The position numbers and the translations under genes were made by a program. From Streptomyces sp. ISL-100 (GTDB lineage Bacteria > Actinomycetota > Actinomycetes > Streptomycetales > Streptomycetaceae): 64,000 nt of DNA. The stretch is taken from contig NZ_JAGGOK010000004.1 in assembly GCF_018614615.1 (NCBI RefSeq), forward strand, positions 1-64,000, written 5' to 3'. Shown in pieces: positions 26,184 to 35,759 of this stretch. The notes beneath the pieces are model-generated. The model searched no databases. It was not told where the DNA came from and saw only the letters and a list, made by a program, of their open reading frames with translations. Numbering within the stretch: the stretch's first letter is position 1; the number at the start of each line of letters is the position of its first letter.

Positions 26184-27302
26184 ATGGCGACGGATATGGA
26201 TCCTTCATACCTGGCGTCGCGACCGGGCGAGGAAGCGGCCCATCTGCGGTGGCAGCACATGTGGGCCCATCGCGAGCAACTGCTCAAGGTGGCGCGCCGC
26301 AGGTCCATGAGTGCGGAGGACGCCGAGGACGCCGTACAGGAGGCGATGCTGCGCGGCGCGCAGCACACGCATCTCGACGACGCACGCATGGGCGCATGGC
26401 TGACCACGGTGACCATGCGCCTGTGCGTCGACCGGTACCGGCAGGTCCACCGCGAGGCCCAGGTGTCCGGCACCCGCACGCTCACCGCCCCCGGCCCCGT
26501 CCCGGTCGAGGAGGCGGTGTGCGACCGGGCGGAGGCCAGGTGGGTGGCGTTCCAGAGCAAGGAGCTGCCAGCCCGCCAGGCGGAGGCACTCCGGCTGAAG
26601 TCGGAGGACCGCGACATCGGGCAGATCGCCAGCGAGATGGATCTCAGTTACGAGGCGGTCGAGTCACTGCTGGCCAGGGCCCGGCGTACGCTCCGCAACT
26701 CCCTGGCCGGCACGCTGGCGCTCGGCCTGTGGCTGATCGGGCGCGGCCGGGATCAGGCAGGTCAGGCGGGTCATGCGGGCGGGCATGCCCAGGCGCTGGC
26801 CGCAGCTTCCGCCGCGGCGACGTTGGCCGTAGTGGGACTGGTCGTGCCCTTCGCGTACGAGCCGACTCCGCCGGGGCCTGCGCGGTCCGGCACGTCGGAG
26901 GCGACGGAGGACGTGGACACGGCCGGCTACTCCGAAAACCCGGCTGCCCGGTCCGTCTCACCGGTCTCCCCCGACTCCCCGGCCTCGTCCGTTCGCCCCG
27001 ATGCCGCACACACGGCGGCGCGGAGCGGGAAGGCGTCACCCACGGGGCTCCCGACGCCGTTGCCGGAGGTTCCGATGCCTGAGGTTCCGATGCCGAAGGT
27101 CGCTCTGCCGGAAGTCTCACCACCGCTGCCGGCCACCCCGGACACACCACGGCTCCCGGCCGCACCGCCACTGCCCTCAGCGCCACCGCTCCCTGACACC
27201 ACCGCCGTACCGGACGCCGTCGGGGCCGTTCCCACCGACACACCCACCGACGTACCGACCGACGTGCTGGACGAGGCCCCGCACACCGGCGAACACCCCT
27301 GA
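26184..27302 (+). CDS. ECF sigma factor with C-terminal membrane segment and Pro-rich tail
   Basis: 372 residues. Sigma region 2 (~25-95) shows MSAEDAEDAVQEAMLRG and MGAWLTTVTMRLCVDRYR; sigma region 4 (~125-180) shows LPARQAEALRLKSEDRDIGQIASEMDLSYEAVESLLARAR. After it comes one hydrophobic segment (LAAASAAATLAVVGLVVPFAY, ~210-232) and a long Pro-rich tail with LPEVPMPEVPMPKV-type repeats to the end. Normal ECF factors stop near residue 200. Topology suggests a sigma factor tethered to the membrane with an outside tail, needing proteolysis or a partner to act. No anti-sigma gene is adjacent. ATG behind GAGGAGGGGC. It sits between two copies of a shared promoter element, suggesting control of the transglycosylase and mce genes. 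Confidence 0.78.
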   Translation: MATDMDPSYLASRPGEEAAHLRWQHMWAHREQLLKVARRRSMSAEDAEDAVQEAMLRGAQHTHLDDARMGAWLTTVTMRLCVDRYRQVHREAQVSGTRTLTAPGPVPVEEAVCDRAEARWVAFQSKELPARQAEALRLKSEDRDIGQIASEMDLSYEAVESLLARARRTLRNSLAGTLALGLWLIGRGRDQAGQAGHAGGHAQALAAASAAATLAVVGLVVPFAYEPTPPGPARSGTSEATEDVDTAGYSENPAARSVSPVSPDSPASSVRPDAAHTAARSGKASPTGLPTPLPEVPMPEVPMPKVALPEVSPPLPATPDTPRLPAAPPLPSAPPLPDTTAVPDAVGAVPTDTPTDVPTDVLDEAPHTGEHP

Positions 27303-27324
27303 TTTCCGCCTCGTAAAAATTTCT

Positions 27325-27374
27325 CGACTTCTTCGCGACGGATCCGCCGCCCTTCCCCGTAGAGCAGATGTCAG
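27325..27374 (+). promoter_or_regulatory. Shared ECF-type promoter element, copy 2 (mce operon)
   Basis: The counterpart of 24829-24879, ending 28 bp before the mceG ATG. The order CGACTTC, CGCGACGGA, CCGCCGCC, CCCCGTAGAG is preserved with one gap. It lies 22 bp after the ECF sigma stop. The conserved -35/-10-like boxes point to one sigma factor for both transcription units. Confidence 0.6.
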
Positions 27375-27402
27375 AGCTGCTCCCCGCTGAAGGGTGAACC
27401 GG

Positions 27403-28377
27403 ATGGGTGTCGAGATCTGTGTGGAAGGGTTGACAAAATCCTTCGGCAACCAGGTCATCTGGCAGGACGTCTCACTGACACTGCCCGCCGGTGAGGTATC
27501 CGTCATGCTCGGCCCCTCGGGGACGGGAAAGTCGGTGTTTCTCAAGACGCTCGTGGGCCTGCTCAAGCCGGAGCGGGGTTCGATCACGATCGCCGGGCAG
27601 GACATCACCAAGCTCCGCGAGCGCGACCTCTACGAGGTGCGCAAGCTCTTCGGTGTGCTGTTCCAGGACGGCGCCCTGTTCGGGTCGATGAGCCTGTACG
27701 ACAACATCGCCTTCCCGCTGCGGGAGCACACCCGAAAGCCGGAGAGCGAAGTCAGACGGATCGTCCTCGAAAAGATGGACATGGTCGGTCTGATCGGTGC
27801 CGAGGACAAGCTGCCCGGCGAGATATCCGGCGGGATGCGCAAGCGGGCGGGACTGGCGCGGGCACTGGTGCTCGACCCCGAGATCATCCTTTTCGACGAG
27901 CCGGACTCGGGGCTCGACCCGGTGCGGGTGGCCTATCTCAACCAGCTGATCGTCGATCTGAACGCGCAGATCGACGCCACCTTCCTGATCGTCACCCACG
28001 ACATCGCCTCGGCCCGCCTGGTCCCGGACAACATAGGGCTGCTTTTCCGGCGCGAACTGGTGATGTTCGGGCCTCGCGAGGAGCTGCTCACCAGCGACGA
28101 ACCGGTCGTACGGCAGTTCCTCAACGGCCGCATGCAGGGGCCGATCGGGATGGCGGAGGAAAAAGACGCCGCCCAGGTCGAACAGGAGCTCGCCGAGCTC
28201 GGCAACGGCACAGGACAGAGCACAGAGGAAACGTCCGCAACGGTCATGACCCCGCGCCTGCTGCCCAGCCCCGGAGTCACCCGCCCGCCCCGCTGGCAGG
28301 CGATCGCCGAGCGCGAGACGGCGCTCCACCAGCCGAAGAAGGAGACGAAGGAGACGAAGGAGGTGACGGACGCGTGA
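27403..28377 (+). CDS. mceG: Mce-system ABC ATPase (MceG/Mkl, MlaF-like)
   Basis: 324 residues. ABC ATPase with Walker A GPSGTGKSVF (~45), the Q-loop in LFQDGALFG, signature EISGGMRKRAG (~145) and Walker B IILFDEPDSGLDP (~165), plus a C-terminal extension typical of MlaF/Mkl proteins. It powers lipid or sterol import by the YrbE permeases and Mce proteins. ATG at 27403 preferred (GAAGGG 8 bases upstream) over GTG 27394. First gene of an operon running to about 38267; overlaps yrbEA by 4 bases. Confidence 0.9.
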   Translation: MGVEICVEGLTKSFGNQVIWQDVSLTLPAGEVSVMLGPSGTGKSVFLKTLVGLLKPERGSITIAGQDITKLRERDLYEVRKLFGVLFQDGALFGSMSLYDNIAFPLREHTRKPESEVRRIVLEKMDMVGLIGAEDKLPGEISGGMRKRAGLARALVLDPEIILFDEPDSGLDPVRVAYLNQLIVDLNAQIDATFLIVTHDIASARLVPDNIGLLFRRELVMFGPREELLTSDEPVVRQFLNGRMQGPIGMAEEKDAAQVEQELAELGNGTGQSTEETSATVMTPRLLPSPGVTRPPRWQAIAERETALHQPKKETKETKEVTDA

Positions 28378-29144
28378 GTCTGTCCCCCACGGGAGCGCTG
28401 AAACACTCCGGCAGCCTGTTCGCCATGGCCCTGGACGTCCTCAGGACCCTCCCCCGACGCCCCTTCCAGCTAAGGGAATTCATTCAGCAGGCCTGGTTCA
28501 TCGCCAGCGTCACCATCCTCCCTACCGCCCTCGTCTCCATCCCCTTCGGCGCCGTCATCGCGCTCCAGATCGGCAGCCTGACCCGGCAGCTCGGCGCCCA
28601 GTCGTTCTCCGGCGCCGCCTCCGTGCTTGCCGTACTGCGCGAGGCATCCCCCATCGTTACGGCGCTGCTCATCGCCGGGGCCGGCGGCACAGCGATCTGT
28701 GCGGACCTCGGGGCACGCAAGATCCGGGAGGAGATCGACGCCATGCAGGTGCTCGGCATCGACCCGATCCACCGCCTGGTCGTGCCGCGCGTCCTGGCCA
28801 CGATGCTCGTGGCGGTCCTCCTCAACGGCCTGGTCTCCGTCGTCGGGGTCGCCGGCGGCTACTTCTTCAACGTGATCATGCAGAACGGCACCCCCGGCGC
28901 GTATCTGGCCTCCTTCACCACCCTCGCCCAGTTGTCGGACCTGTGGGCGGGCGAACTCAAGGCGCTGGTCTTCGGCGCCATCGCCGCGATCGTCGCCTCG
29001 TACAAGGGCCTCAACGCCAAGGGCGGACCCAAGGGCGTGGGCGACGCCGTGAACCAGTCCGTGGTCATCACCTTCATGTTGCTGTTCGTGACGAACTTCG
29101 TGATGACCGCCGTGTACTTCCAAATCGTCCCGCAGAGAGGTTAG
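28374..29144 (+). CDS. yrbEA: YrbE/MlaE-type permease, first copy
   Basis: 256 residues, MlaE family, about five TM helices. Landmarks include FGAVIALQIGSL, LIAGAGGTAICADLGARKIREEIDAMQVLGIDP (the conserved cytosolic EEIDAM coupling helix that contacts the ATPase) and a terminal TM. GTG start overlapping the mceG stop (GTGA). Together with the next gene it forms the heterodimeric inner-membrane permease. Confidence 0.9.
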   Translation: MSLSPTGALKHSGSLFAMALDVLRTLPRRPFQLREFIQQAWFIASVTILPTALVSIPFGAVIALQIGSLTRQLGAQSFSGAASVLAVLREASPIVTALLIAGAGGTAICADLGARKIREEIDAMQVLGIDPIHRLVVPRVLATMLVAVLLNGLVSVVGVAGGYFFNVIMQNGTPGAYLASFTTLAQLSDLWAGELKALVFGAIAAIVASYKGLNAKGGPKGVGDAVNQSVVITFMLLFVTNFVMTAVYFQIVPQRG

Positions 29145-29146
29145 TT

Positions 29147-29962
29147 GTGCGACTTCTCGACCGCCCGCTGCGCTCCCTGGAGGAGCTGGGCACGCAGATG
29201 GTCTTCTACGGGCGTTCCGTCGCCTGGACCGGCCGCACCCTGCGCCGCTACAAGAAGGAAGTTCTGCGCCTGCTGGCCGAGGTGAGTTTCGGCCGCGGCG
29301 CGCTGGCGGTCGTCGGCGGCACGGTCGGCGTCATCGCCTTTCTCTCCTTCTTCACCGGCACCGAGGTCGGACTTCAGGGGTACGCCGCCCTCAACCAGCT
29401 CGGCACGTCCAACTTCGTGGCGTTCCTCTCCGCGTACTTCAACACCCGCGAAATCGCCCCGCTCGTCGCAGGGCTTGCTCTGTCGGCGACGGTAGGCGCG
29501 GGCTTCACCGCCCAGCTCGGTGCGATGCGCATCAGCGAGGAGACCGACGCGCTGGAGGTGATGGGCGTACCGTCGCTGCCGTTCCTGGTGACCACCCGCA
29601 TGATCGCCGGCTTCGTGGCGGTGATCCCGCTGTACGTCGTCGGGCTGCTGTCCTCCTACTTCGCCGCCCGTACCATCACCACCGGCTATTACGGGCAGTC
29701 CACCGGAACGTACGACCACTACTTCCAGCAGTACCTGCCACCGGTCGACGTGCTGTGGTCCTTCGGCAAGGTGATCGTCTTCGCCGTCGTCATCATCCTG
29801 GTGCACTGCTACTACGGCTATTACGCGAGCGGCGGCCCGGCCGGTGTCGGGGTCGCGGTCGGACGCGGCGTACGGACGTCGATCGTGGCCATCAACATCC
29901 TCGACTTCTTCCTCAGCCTTGCGATCTGGGGCGCCAACACGACCGTACGGATAGCGGGGTAG
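29147..29962 (+). CDS. yrbEB: YrbE/MlaE-type permease, second copy
   Basis: 271 residues. The MlaE signature is AGLALSATVGAGFTAQLGAMRISEETDALEVMGV in outline, with the EETDALEVMG coupling helix near residue 130. It has a longer N-terminal amphipathic region than yrbEA, as usual for the B subunit. GTG start 2 bases after the yrbEA stop, with GAGAGG upstream. The mceA gene follows after 8 bp. Confidence 0.9.
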   Translation: MRLLDRPLRSLEELGTQMVFYGRSVAWTGRTLRRYKKEVLRLLAEVSFGRGALAVVGGTVGVIAFLSFFTGTEVGLQGYAALNQLGTSNFVAFLSAYFNTREIAPLVAGLALSATVGAGFTAQLGAMRISEETDALEVMGVPSLPFLVTTRMIAGFVAVIPLYVVGLLSSYFAARTITTGYYGQSTGTYDHYFQQYLPPVDVLWSFGKVIVFAVVIILVHCYYGYYASGGPAGVGVAVGRGVRTSIVAINILDFFLSLAIWGANTTVRIAG

Positions 29963-29970
29963 GCGGGCCG

Positions 29971-31248
29971 ATGCGCATACGAATACCGAAGATGCCGGTG
30001 GCTCTCGCCCGGCCCACCCAACTCCGCCTGTACGGAGTCGTGTTCATCGCGGTCATCGCCCTGCTGCTGTCGCTGACGGTCGCCGTCTACCAGCAGGTCT
30101 TCACCTCGGTCGTGCGGATCACCCTGGAGGCGGACACCCTCGGCAACCAGCTGGAGCCGCGCGCCGACGTCAAGCTGCGCGGCCTGCTGGTCGGTGAGGT
30201 CCGCGACGTGCGGGCCGACGGCGAGAAGGCGACCCTCGGCATCGCGCTGAAGCCGGAACACGTCCGCCTCATCCCGGCCGACGTGCACGCCCGGCTGCTG
30301 CCGAAGACACTGTTCGGTGAGAAGTACGTCGACCTGGTGGCCACACCCCACACCTCCACGCGGCACATCCGGGCCGGTGACGTCATCACCCAGGACCGCA
30401 CCAAGGTCGGCATCGAGCTCCAGCAGCTGATGAACGACCTGCTGCCGCTGCTGCGCACCGTGCAGCCCGCGAAGCTGAACGCCACCCTGTCCGCCTTCTC
30501 CACGGCCCTCGAAGGGCGCGGCGACAAGATCGGCGACAACCTCGTACGTCTCGAGAAGTACCTGCGCCGGCTCAACCCGCACATGCCGTCCCTCCAGAAG
30601 GACATCTCCCGGTTCGCCGATGTGGCCGAGGTGTACGGCGAAGCCGCCCCCGACCTGCTGCGGGTCCTGCGCAACACCCTCACCACCAGCCGGACCCTGG
30701 TCGAGAAGGAGGACCAGCTGGCGTCGGTCCTCTCCTCGACCGCCACCGCCGCGAACACCACCGAAGGCGTACTCGACGAGAACTCGCAGCGGCTCATCAC
30801 CCTGGGCCGCGTCTCCCGTCCCACGCTGGCTCTGTTCGCCCGTTACTCACCGGAGTACCCGTGCCTGCTGGCCGGGCTGGTGCGGCAGGAAGCGGCGGCC
30901 GAAGAGGCGTTCAAGGGCGGGAAGATGCGCATCACCCTCGAATTTGTCCCCCAACGTCCCTCCTACCGACCCGGCGAGGAACCGCGCTATGCCGACCGCT
31001 CCGGCCCCAACTGCAGAGGTCTTCCCCACCCTCACGTTCCCGCACCACCGACCAAGCTCAACGACGGTACGTCGGCGTCGCACAGCCCGCGCGGTGCTGT
31101 GCCCTCCGTCTCCGGCACGACGGCCGAACAGAACGCCGTCGCCTCGCTCGTGGCCCCGGCCATGGGCGTGCCCGCCGACGAGGTACCGGCGGTCACGACG
31201 CTGCTCTTCGGTCCGATGGCACGAGGAACGGCGGTGAGCGTCGCATGA
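29971..31248 (+). CDS. mceA: Mce family protein, position A
   Basis: 425 residues. N-terminal TM anchor (~18-38), MCE/MlaD beta-barrel domain (~40-120: PRADVKLRGLLVGEVRDV, LPKTLFGEKYVDL), then a long helical region (~140-290) that in Mce complexes forms a needle spanning the periplasm or wall, and a disordered Pro/Ser-rich C-terminus. It is expected to assemble with five other Mce subunits into a hexameric lipid conduit. It overlaps mceB by 4 bases. Confidence 0.88.
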   Translation: MRIRIPKMPVALARPTQLRLYGVVFIAVIALLLSLTVAVYQQVFTSVVRITLEADTLGNQLEPRADVKLRGLLVGEVRDVRADGEKATLGIALKPEHVRLIPADVHARLLPKTLFGEKYVDLVATPHTSTRHIRAGDVITQDRTKVGIELQQLMNDLLPLLRTVQPAKLNATLSAFSTALEGRGDKIGDNLVRLEKYLRRLNPHMPSLQKDISRFADVAEVYGEAAPDLLRVLRNTLTTSRTLVEKEDQLASVLSSTATAANTTEGVLDENSQRLITLGRVSRPTLALFARYSPEYPCLLAGLVRQEAAAEEAFKGGKMRITLEFVPQRPSYRPGEEPRYADRSGPNCRGLPHPHVPAPPTKLNDGTSASHSPRGAVPSVSGTTAEQNAVASLVAPAMGVPADEVPAVTTLLFGPMARGTAVSVA

Positions 31249-32282
31249 GCCGTAAGAACGCCAGGACGACAGCTCCCCAGCTGATCAAGCTCGGTATCTT
31301 CGCGGTGGTGACGGTGGCGGCGACCGCCGTGCTCGCGGCCACCATCGTCAACCTCTCCTTCACTCCCAAGGAGACGTACGCCGCCGTATTCAGCGATGTC
31401 ACCAGCCTGGAGGAGGGCGACGACATCCGGGTCGCCGGGGTGCGCGTCGGCGAGGTCGAAAGCATCGACATCAAGGACCGGACGCTGGCCGAGGTCACCT
31501 TCACCGTCTCCCGCGACCGCCCGCTGCTCACCAGCACCCGCGCCGCCATCCGCTACCGGAGTCTGATCGGGCAGCGGTACGTCGCGCTGATGGAAGGCAC
31601 GGGGGATGCGACGCCACTGCGGCCCGGTGGGCGTATCCCGCTGGCCCGCACCGAGCCGGCGCTTGATCTCAACGCGTTGCTGAACGGGTTCAAGCCGCTG
31701 TTCGCCGCGCTGAGCCCCAAGGACGTCAACCAGCTCGCCACCGAGATCGTCAAGACCCTTCAGGGCGAGGGCGGTACGGTCCGCAGTCTGCTCGCGCACA
31801 CCGCCTCGCTCACGACGACGCTCGCCGAACGGGACAAGCTGATCGGCTCGGTGATCGACAACCTCAACACCGTGCTGAAGACGGTGGACAAGCGCAGCAC
31901 CCGCTTCTCTGACCTGATCTCCCAACTGCAGCGGCTCATTTCGGGGCTGTCGGCCGACCGGAAGCCCATCGGGGAATCGCTGGCCGGCATCAACGGCCTC
32001 GCGGAGGCGACTTCGGGGCTGCTCAAGGACGCCCGCCCGCCGCTGAAGAACGACATAGCTGAGCTCGGCGAGCTCACCGGGACGCTGAACGACCACGAGA
32101 AGACAGTGGAGGGCGTCCTGCAACGGCTGCCCAACAAGCTCAACAAATTGACCGGCACCGCCTCGTACGGCTCCTGGTTCAACTTCTACCTGTGCGACTT
32201 CGACGGCCGGATCGTGCTGCCGAAGACCGCCGAAGTCATCACTCCGGAACTCCATGTCGCGCGAGCGAGGTGCGGCCGTTGA
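31245..32282 (+). CDS. mceB: Mce family protein, position B
   Basis: 345 residues: TM anchor (~12-34), MCE domain (~40-115: DDIRVAGVRVGEVESIDI, RSLIGQRYVAL) and helical needle region with repeated Leu heptads up to ~325, ending in a short Cys-containing segment (YLCDFDGR) found in many MceB proteins. ATG overlapping the mceA stop (ATGA); its own stop overlaps the TTG start of mceC. Confidence 0.88.
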   Translation: MSRKNARTTAPQLIKLGIFAVVTVAATAVLAATIVNLSFTPKETYAAVFSDVTSLEEGDDIRVAGVRVGEVESIDIKDRTLAEVTFTVSRDRPLLTSTRAAIRYRSLIGQRYVALMEGTGDATPLRPGGRIPLARTEPALDLNALLNGFKPLFAALSPKDVNQLATEIVKTLQGEGGTVRSLLAHTASLTTTLAERDKLIGSVIDNLNTVLKTVDKRSTRFSDLISQLQRLISGLSADRKPIGESLAGINGLAEATSGLLKDARPPLKNDIAELGELTGTLNDHEKTVEGVLQRLPNKLNKLTGTASYGSWFNFYLCDFDGRIVLPKTAEVITPELHVARARCGR

Positions 32283-33262
32283 TTCCCTTCCGTGAACGCA
32301 ATCCCGTGGTGATCGGCACCGTCGGCCTCACCACGATCGCGCTGCTGATCGCCGCCGCGTTCAACGTCCAGGACCTGCCGCTGATCGGCAGCGGTGAGAA
32401 GTACAGCGCCGCGTTCTCCGAGGCCGGCGGGCTCAAGCCCGGCGACGAGGTACGGATCGCCGGCGTCAAGGTCGGCAAGGTCGACGACGTCGGGCTGGAC
32501 GACGGCCACGTCAAGGTGACCTTCCGGGTGAAGGAAGACCCTGAATTCGGGACGCGGACCGGTGCGTCCATCCGCGTCAAGACGATCCTCGGCTCGAAGT
32601 ACCTCGCGCTGGAGCCGAAAGGCTCCGGGCTGCTGGAGCCGGGCAGCGAGATCCCGCTGAGCCGGACCGTTCCGGCGTACGACGTGGTGGAGGCCTTCAG
32701 CGAACTCACCACCACCACGGAGAAGATCGACAAAGAACGGCTGGCCACGGCCCTGGACACTCTCTCCGCCACCTTCGAGGACGCTCCCGACGAGGTCAAA
32801 GCCTCCATCGCGGGGCTGTCGAAGATCTCGCGGACCGTGTCCTCCCGTGACGAGGCGCTGCGCGAACTCCTAGGCCATGCCAACGGCGTCACCGGTGTGC
32901 TCGCCAAGCGCAAGGGCGAGTTCAGCAAGCTGGTCAAGGACGGCGACAAGCTGTTCGAGGAGATCAACGCGCGGCGGCAGGTCATCCACGCGCTGCTGAA
33001 GAGCTCCGTTGCGCTGAGCATTCAGCTGTCCGGCCTGGTCAAGGACAACCGAGAGGCCATCGGGCCCGCGCTCAGCCGCCTGAACACCGTGGTGAAGATG
33101 CTGGAACGCAACCAAGCCAGCCTCGACCGCAGCGTCAAGCTGCTGGCGCCCTTCACCCGCGTCTTCACCAACACCCTCGGCAATGGCCGCTGGTTCGACA
33201 GCTACATCCAGAACCTGGTCGCCCCGACACCGGTGGAACCACGGACGGGAGGGTCACGATGA
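32279..33262 (+). CDS. mceC: Mce family protein, position C
   Basis: 327 residues beginning [15 protein letters not shown] anchor (~10-28), MCE domain (~35-115: [30 protein letters not shown]) and helical needle domain (~130-300). The start is a TTG that overlaps the mceB stop by 4 bases (TTGA), so translation is coupled. It ends ATGA-overlapped with mceD. Confidence 0.87.
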   Translation: MIPFRERNPVVIGTVGLTTIALLIAAAFNVQDLPLIGSGEKYSAAFSEAGGLKPGDEVRIAGVKVGKVDDVGLDDGHVKVTFRVKEDPEFGTRTGASIRVKTILGSKYLALEPKGSGLLEPGSEIPLSRTVPAYDVVEAFSELTTTTEKIDKERLATALDTLSATFEDAPDEVKASIAGLSKISRTVSSRDEALRELLGHANGVTGVLAKRKGEFSKLVKDGDKLFEEINARRQVIHALLKSSVALSIQLSGLVKDNREAIGPALSRLNTVVKMLERNQASLDRSVKLLAPFTRVFTNTLGNGRWFDSYIQNLVAPTPVEPRTGGSR

Positions 33263-34422
33263 CGACCGACCGCATCAAAGCCGTACGCCGCATCGCGCTC
33301 GCCACAGTCCTCGTGGTCTGCGCCGTCCTCACCTTCGTCCACCTGTCCAAGTCGCCGGTGGTCCGGGTGACGGCGTACTTCCCGCGTACGGTCGGCATCT
33401 ATCCAGGGTCCGACGTGCGCGTGCTCGGCGTCCGGATCGGCGAGGTCAAGAAGATCACGCCGCAAGGTGACCGGGTGCGCGTCGAGCTGGAGTACGCCGA
33501 TGAATACAAGGTCCCGGCGGACGCCAAGGCGGCGATCATCAACTCCTCGGTGGTCAGCGACCGTTACCTCCAGCTGCTCCCCGTCTACCGCTCCGGCCCT
33601 GCCATGAAGAGCGCCGACGTAATCCCCGAGCACCGCACGGCCGTGCCGGTCGAGCTCGACCGCGTCTTCGACAGCCTGCGTACGACAGGCGAGGCGCTCG
33701 GCCCCCGGGGCGCCAACAAGGACGGTTCGCTGTCCCGGCTCCTGGCTGTCAGTGCGGACAACCTCCAGGGGCAGGGCGGGAAGCTGCACCGGACGGTCGA
33801 GGACCTTTCGCAGGCCGTCACCACGCTGTCCGACGGCCGGCAGGACCTCTTCGGGACGGTGGAGAACCTTCAGCAGTTCACGGCTGTGCTGGCGGCCGAC
33901 GATTCGAGCGTCCGGTCGTTCAACAACAGCCTGGCCAAGGTCGCCGATCAGCTGGCCGGGGAGCGCAAGGACCTCGCCGCCGCCATCAAGCACCTGGCGG
34001 CCGCGCTCGCCGATGTGTCGGACTTCGTGAAGAAGAACAAGAAGGCGCTGACCGCGAATGTGAAGGGGCTGAGCAAGGTGACCAGCGTGCTGGTCACGCA
34101 GCGAGCGGCCCTGGAGGAGCTGCTGGAGGTAGCCCCCGCCGGCCTGTCCAACCTCCAGAACGCCTACAACCCCGAATCCGGCACGCTCGACACGCGTAAC
34201 AACGCCGAACAGCTTCACCAGGACCCGGCCTCCCTGCTGTGCTCCCTGCTGAAGACGACCGGCGAGACGGCCGGGAAGACGGCCGACTGCCGGGACCTGA
34301 AGAAGCTGTTCGACTCCCTGCCCGAGCTGCCGGAGGCCGACGCGGTCACCGGAGCGGTGCCGACGGGCTCGACGGGCTCGACCGACAAGACGCTCGGCGG
34401 AATCCTGGAGGCCCGTACATGA
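33259..34422 (+). CDS. mceD: Mce family protein, position D
   Basis: 387 residues. TM anchor (~10-28), MCE domain (~32-110: [33 protein letters not shown]) and a Lys/Leu-rich helical region (~150-300) with a low-complexity tail (TGSTGSTDK). Overlaps mceC and mceE by 4 bases each. Confidence 0.87.
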   Translation: MTTDRIKAVRRIALATVLVVCAVLTFVHLSKSPVVRVTAYFPRTVGIYPGSDVRVLGVRIGEVKKITPQGDRVRVELEYADEYKVPADAKAAIINSSVVSDRYLQLLPVYRSGPAMKSADVIPEHRTAVPVELDRVFDSLRTTGEALGPRGANKDGSLSRLLAVSADNLQGQGGKLHRTVEDLSQAVTTLSDGRQDLFGTVENLQQFTAVLAADDSSVRSFNNSLAKVADQLAGERKDLAAAIKHLAAALADVSDFVKKNKKALTANVKGLSKVTSVLVTQRAALEELLEVAPAGLSNLQNAYNPESGTLDTRNNAEQLHQDPASLLCSLLKTTGETAGKTADCRDLKKLFDSLPELPEADAVTGAVPTGSTGSTDKTLGGILEART

Positions 34423-35759
34423 CAGCTCCACGGAAGGCAGCCCTGTGGGCGGCCGCCGGCTCATTGCTGCTCACCGGCTGCGAATTCGACGGGCTGTACG
34501 ACGTTCCGCTGCCCGGCGGCGCGGCCACGGACGGCAACAGCTACCGGGTCACAGTGGAATTCCAGGACGTCCTCGATCTCGTCCCGCAGTCCACGGTGAA
34601 GGTCAACAACGTCACCGTAGGCGCCGTCGAGAAAGTGGAACTGCACGGCTGGCACGCCCTCGTGCGGCTGCGCATCTCCGATTCGGTCAAGCTGCCCGGC
34701 AACGCGATCGCCGGGCTGCGGCAGACCAGCATGCTCGGTGAGAAGTACGTGGCACTCTCGGCGCCCACCGACACCGAGCCGGTGGGCAGGCTGACCGACG
34801 GCGCGAAGATCCCGCTTTCCCGCAGCGGACGCAATCCCGAGATCGAGGAGGTGCTGTCGGCCCTGTCCGCTCTGCTCAACGGTGGCGGGGTCGCTCAGCT
34901 CAAGACGATCACGGTGGAGCTGAACAAAGCCCTGGACGGCCGCGAGGACCGCGTCAAGGCCCTGCTCACGGAGCTGGACACCTTTATCGGCGGCCTCGAC
35001 AAGCAGAAGAAGGAGATCGTCCGCGCGCTGGAGGGCATCGACAAGCTGTCCAAGACCCTGGCCAGGGAGAAGAAGACGATCGACAAGGCCATCACCACCA
35101 TGCCGCCCGCGCTGAAGGTGCTGGCCGACCAGCGGACCAAACTGACCAGGATGCTCACTTCGCTGTCGAAGCTCGGCACGACCGGCACCGAGGTGATCAA
35201 GGCGTCGCGGGCCGACGTCATCGCCAATCTCCGCCATCTCCAGCCGATTCTCAGCCAGCTGAACAAGGCAGGCGCCGATCTCCCCAACGCGCTGGAACTG
35301 CTGACGACGTATCCGTTCCCCCGCAATGTGGTGGACGCGATCAAGGGTGACTACGTCAACCTCAAGGTGACCGCCGATCTCGACCTGGCGAGCATCTACG
35401 GCAATCTCGCCGACGACCCGAAGAAGCCGGGCAAGCCCGGGCTTCCCGGTGCGCCCACCCCGGAGATCCCCGGGGTCCCCGAGCTTCCCGGGACCCCTCA
35501 ACTCCCCGATACCCCCCGGCTGCCGGACACACCGGACCTGCCGGACTCGCCTTCGGCCCCGCCGGTACCTCCCGCCCCGGCGGATCCTTCGCATCCTTCG
35601 GATCCGCCGGGGGCGGGGGACGGCGACCTGGGGTGCCTGCCGCTGTGCACCGGCACCCACGCCGCGTACCCGACGACCTCCGCGGGCGCCGGGAGCGGCT
35701 ATCCGCGCGGTGTCGACGTGTCCCTCGCGGAACTGCTGATGAAGGGGATGATGCCGTGA
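34419..35759 (+). CDS. mceE: Mce family lipoprotein, position E (LprK-like)
   Basis: 446 residues. A short signal peptide with lipobox LLTGC (Cys at ~22) replaces the TM anchor, as in MceE of mycobacteria. MCE domain (~40-125: [27 protein letters not shown]), helical region (~150-310), then a Pro-rich tail ([21 protein letters not shown] repeats) before a C-terminal Cys-containing segment. It would be lipid-anchored outside the membrane. 4-base overlaps on both sides. Confidence 0.88.
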   Translation: MTAPRKAALWAAAGSLLLTGCEFDGLYDVPLPGGAATDGNSYRVTVEFQDVLDLVPQSTVKVNNVTVGAVEKVELHGWHALVRLRISDSVKLPGNAIAGLRQTSMLGEKYVALSAPTDTEPVGRLTDGAKIPLSRSGRNPEIEEVLSALSALLNGGGVAQLKTITVELNKALDGREDRVKALLTELDTFIGGLDKQKKEIVRALEGIDKLSKTLAREKKTIDKAITTMPPALKVLADQRTKLTRMLTSLSKLGTTGTEVIKASRADVIANLRHLQPILSQLNKAGADLPNALELLTTYPFPRNVVDAIKGDYVNLKVTADLDLASIYGNLADDPKKPGKPGLPGAPTPEIPGVPELPGTPQLPDTPRLPDTPDLPDSPSAPPVPPAPADPSHPSDPPGAGDGDLGCLPLCTGTHAAYPTTSAGAGSGYPRGVDVSLAELLMKGMMP

